From the NCBI GenBank assembly GCA_945827465.1, contig CALZOH010000169.1, forward strand, positions 1-7,039: a DNA stretch of 7,039 bases, given 5' to 3'. A program made the translations under genes and the position numbers. Source of the DNA: an uncultured Prevotellaceae bacterium. GTDB taxonomy: Bacteria; Bacteroidota; Bacteroidia; Bacteroidales; Bacteroidaceae. The notes below the pieces were generated by a model, which saw only the letters and a list, made by a program, of their open reading frames with translations, was not told the origin of the DNA and made no database searches. The first letter of the stretch is position 1. Every line of letters begins with the position of its first letter. This document shows positions 6,064 to 7,039 of this stretch, piece after piece.

Positions 6064-6612
6064 TTAAATGATAATAGCCAAGAATTTGGCCGGTTGTTGA
6101 TTGAGTGCCTTCATGCCGTGCTTCAAGCGTGCATCGAAGTAAATGGTGTCGCCTTCGCGAAGCACCACTTCGTGGCCATCGATATGGATGAGCAATTCGC
6201 CACTTACCACGGCGTCAAACTCCTGTCCATCGTGTTGGTTAAGGGTAATGGGGCGGTCATTAGGGTCTACCGACACCAGCAGAGGCGTCATCACACGACC
6301 TTTAAAGCCTGCGGCCAACGATTGATAGCGATATGCCTTGACTCTTTCAATAGCAAAGCCACGGCCACTACGCGTTACAAAATATTTATTCGTTCGAGGT
6401 TCGGTGCCAAAGAGCAATTCATCCAGTGAAATGTGGTGCTCACGGGCAATCTTTTGCAACATCGTCACGGAAATATCATTCTCTCCGCTCTCTACCTTGC
6501 GATACGTTTCGGCATCAATTTGACATTTTTCGGCGAAGTCTTCAATGCTCAGTTGCATCACTTCGCGAAGGCCCGCCAGACGTTGTGCAATTGCTTTTAT
6601 ATGGTCTTCCAT
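6064..6612 (-). CDS. XRE-family HTH regulator with C-terminal cupin domain
   Basis: A 182-residue two-domain regulator. Residues about 5-69 form an XRE/Cro-C1 type helix-turn-helix: IAQRLAGLREVMQLSIEDFA, then the recognition region CQIDAETYRKVESGENDISV, ending in LDELLFG. Residues about 107-182 form a small cupin barrel, with HDGQEFDAVVSGELLIHIDG (127-146), the conserved turn LREGDTIYFDA (151-161) and HGMKAL, giving possible metal or ligand residues His127, Glu131 and His165. Regulators of this build sense a small molecule with the cupin domain and control adjacent metabolic genes. Its cotranscribed partner is an acyl-CoA synthetase, so I infer that it controls that gene and senses an organic acid, acyl-CoA or related compound. 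A promoter-like element and a 7-bp inverted repeat lie directly upstream, suggesting autoregulation. The ATG at 6612 starts just before the HTH and has no Shine-Dalgarno sequence. Confidence 0.9.
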   Translation of the reverse strand: MEDHIKAIAQRLAGLREVMQLSIEDFAEKCQIDAETYRKVESGENDISVTMLQKIAREHHISLDELLFGTEPRTNKYFVTRSGRGFAIERVKAYRYQSLAAGFKGRVMTPLLVSVDPNDRPITLNQHDGQEFDAVVSGELLIHIDGHEVVLREGDTIYFDARLKHGMKALNQQPAKFLAIII

Positions 6613-6637
6613 TGGAATATTTGTTAGTTGTCATTTG

Positions 6638-6645
6638 CAAATTTA
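6638..6645 (-). promoter_or_regulatory. Candidate -7 element for the regulator/synthetase unit
   Basis: On the minus strand TAAATTTG matches the Bacteroidota -7 consensus TAnnTTTG and lies 25 bp upstream of the regulator ATG, giving a short A/T-rich leader. A clear TTG -33 box is not present at 19-21 bp; the inverted repeat at 6665-6690 begins exactly there. A weak -33 would fit a promoter that depends on, or is blocked by, a protein bound to the dyad. Confidence 0.52.
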
Positions 6646-6664
6646 TAGTTTTTTGCCGAACAGA

Positions 6665-6690
6665 CCTTACATTTTGATCGATTTGTAAGG
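6665..6690. promoter_or_regulatory. 7-bp inverted repeat, candidate operator of the HTH/cupin regulator
   Basis: CCTTACA (6665-6671) and TGTAAGG (6684-6690) are perfect inverted copies separated by 12 bp. The dyad starts 20 bp upstream of the candidate -7 element, so it overlaps the place where the -33 region would be. XRE-type proteins usually bind dyads as dimers and often control their own promoter. The link between this site and the adjacent regulator is inference. Confidence 0.45.
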
Positions 6691-6740
6691 GTAAGAATAT
6701 GAAAGATTTCAAAATAGCACAAACCCCAAATTAACTGTGC

Positions 6741-6777
6741 AAAGGGATGAAACTAAAAACCGCTCAATCCCTCTTTC
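6741..6777. repeat. Imperfect inverted repeat in the intergenic region
   Basis: GGGATGA (from 6744) and TCAATCCC (ending 6771) are inverted copies with one bulged base, extended by flanking A and T runs. It could be a hairpin at the 3' end of a gene to the right or a binding site. No neighbouring gene on either strand clearly explains it. Confidence 0.3.
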
Positions 6778-6957
6778 AATTTGCCGCGAGACATTTTTCG
6801 CCAGATTCCAGGGGCTGACTTTTCAACCGGAAATCTACCCCCAAAAATAAAAGCCTCTAACCAACTGAACGGAATGATCATCCGTGGTTGAACAAGCTCT
6901 CAAACGCGTTTGCCAGACTTCGTTCCTCCTCGCGAAATGGCACAATTTCAACCAATA

Positions 6958-7033
6958 GTCGTTTTGCTATGCTAACAAAATGCCTCAATTGGTCAAAGTA
7001 GACGTTTTGCTATGCTGACAAAGTGCCTCAATT
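6958..7033. repeat. Tandem repeat, 43-bp period, two clear copies, running towards the window edge
   Basis: Copy 1 (6958-6990) and copy 2 (7001-7033) are 33-bp units sharing CGTTTTGCTATGCT, ACAAA and TGCCTCAATT and differing at three positions, with a 10-bp joining segment (6991-7000). Each contains a short stem TTTTG/CAAAA (TTTTG/CAAAG in copy 2, one wobble) around a 9-nt loop. In copy 1 an outer pair ACCAAT (6951-6956) and ATTGGT (6988-6993) encloses that stem. A degenerate third unit is visible on the left: 6934-6947 matches the second half of the unit at 11 of 14 bases. The array may continue past 7039. The class of repeat is not recognised. Confidence 0.8.
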
Positions 7034-7039
7034 TCCCAA

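Larger units (their letters stand above)
6613..7039. other. 427-bp non-coding region upstream of the regulator
   Basis: No convincing gene is seen on either strand. The part next to the regulator is A/T-rich and contains the promoter-like element and dyad listed separately. The middle (about 6695-6900) has an inverted repeat and an imperfect dyad around ATGATCAT (6874-6881), but nothing recognisable as an RNA gene. The far end consists of a 43-bp-period tandem repeat that runs to the window edge. A short minus-strand open frame (7009-6878) covers part of the repeat but has no ATG. Confidence 0.6.

Noticed and set aside
6040..6429. Plus-strand open frame of 129 codons
   Set aside because: It is antisense to the HTH/cupin regulator, which has two recognisable domains.
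6958..7039. CRISPR array
   Set aside because: Only two clear copies are seen, the segment between them is 10 bp rather than a 25-40 bp spacer, the conserved part shows only a short internal stem, and no cas gene is present.

Overview
The window looks like chromosomal DNA from a Bacteroidota bacterium, most likely Bacteroidales and possibly Prevotellaceae. The support is indirect. Start codons lack Shine-Dalgarno sequences and have A/T-rich leaders, both apparent promoters carry a TAnnTTTG-type -7 element, and the gene content fits. Genus cannot be fixed without a database search. Every supported gene is on the minus strand, so transcription runs from high to low coordinates.

Layout in order of transcription. 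(1) 6613-7039 is non-coding as far as can be seen. At its far edge lies a 43-bp-period tandem repeat cut by the window end; nearer the gene are a small inverted repeat and a dyad just upstream of a promoter-like element. (2) 6612-4380 is a two-gene unit: an XRE-type HTH/cupin regulator followed 22 bp later by an AMP-forming acyl-CoA synthetase of the acetyl/medium-chain type. (3) 4216-4379 holds two consecutive GC-rich hairpins (terminator candidates) and then a new promoter-like element. (4) 4215-1 is a tightly packed polysaccharide operon: WxcM/FdtA-like dTDP-sugar 3,4-ketoisomerase, FemAB/GNAT-like acyl- or aminoacyltransferase, DegT/DnrJ/EryC1 aminotransferase, two related family 2 glycosyltransferases in tandem, and a third family 2 glycosyltransferase cut by the window start. 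All five junctions overlap, by 10, 1, 7, 4 and 4 nt.

How the genes may work together: the ketoisomerase and aminotransferase match the FdtA/FdtB (QdtA/QdtB) logic that turns dTDP-4-keto-6-deoxyglucose into a dTDP-3-amino-3,6-dideoxyhexose. The FemAB-like gene sits between them, where the known pathways use a hexapeptide-repeat N-acetyltransferase (FdtC/QdtC), and no such gene is visible here. It may therefore N-acylate the amino sugar by a different fold. The glycosyltransferases would then build the sugar into a surface glycan. RmlA/RmlB, polymerase and flippase genes are not in the window. The regulator/synthetase pair appears to be a separate metabolic unit.
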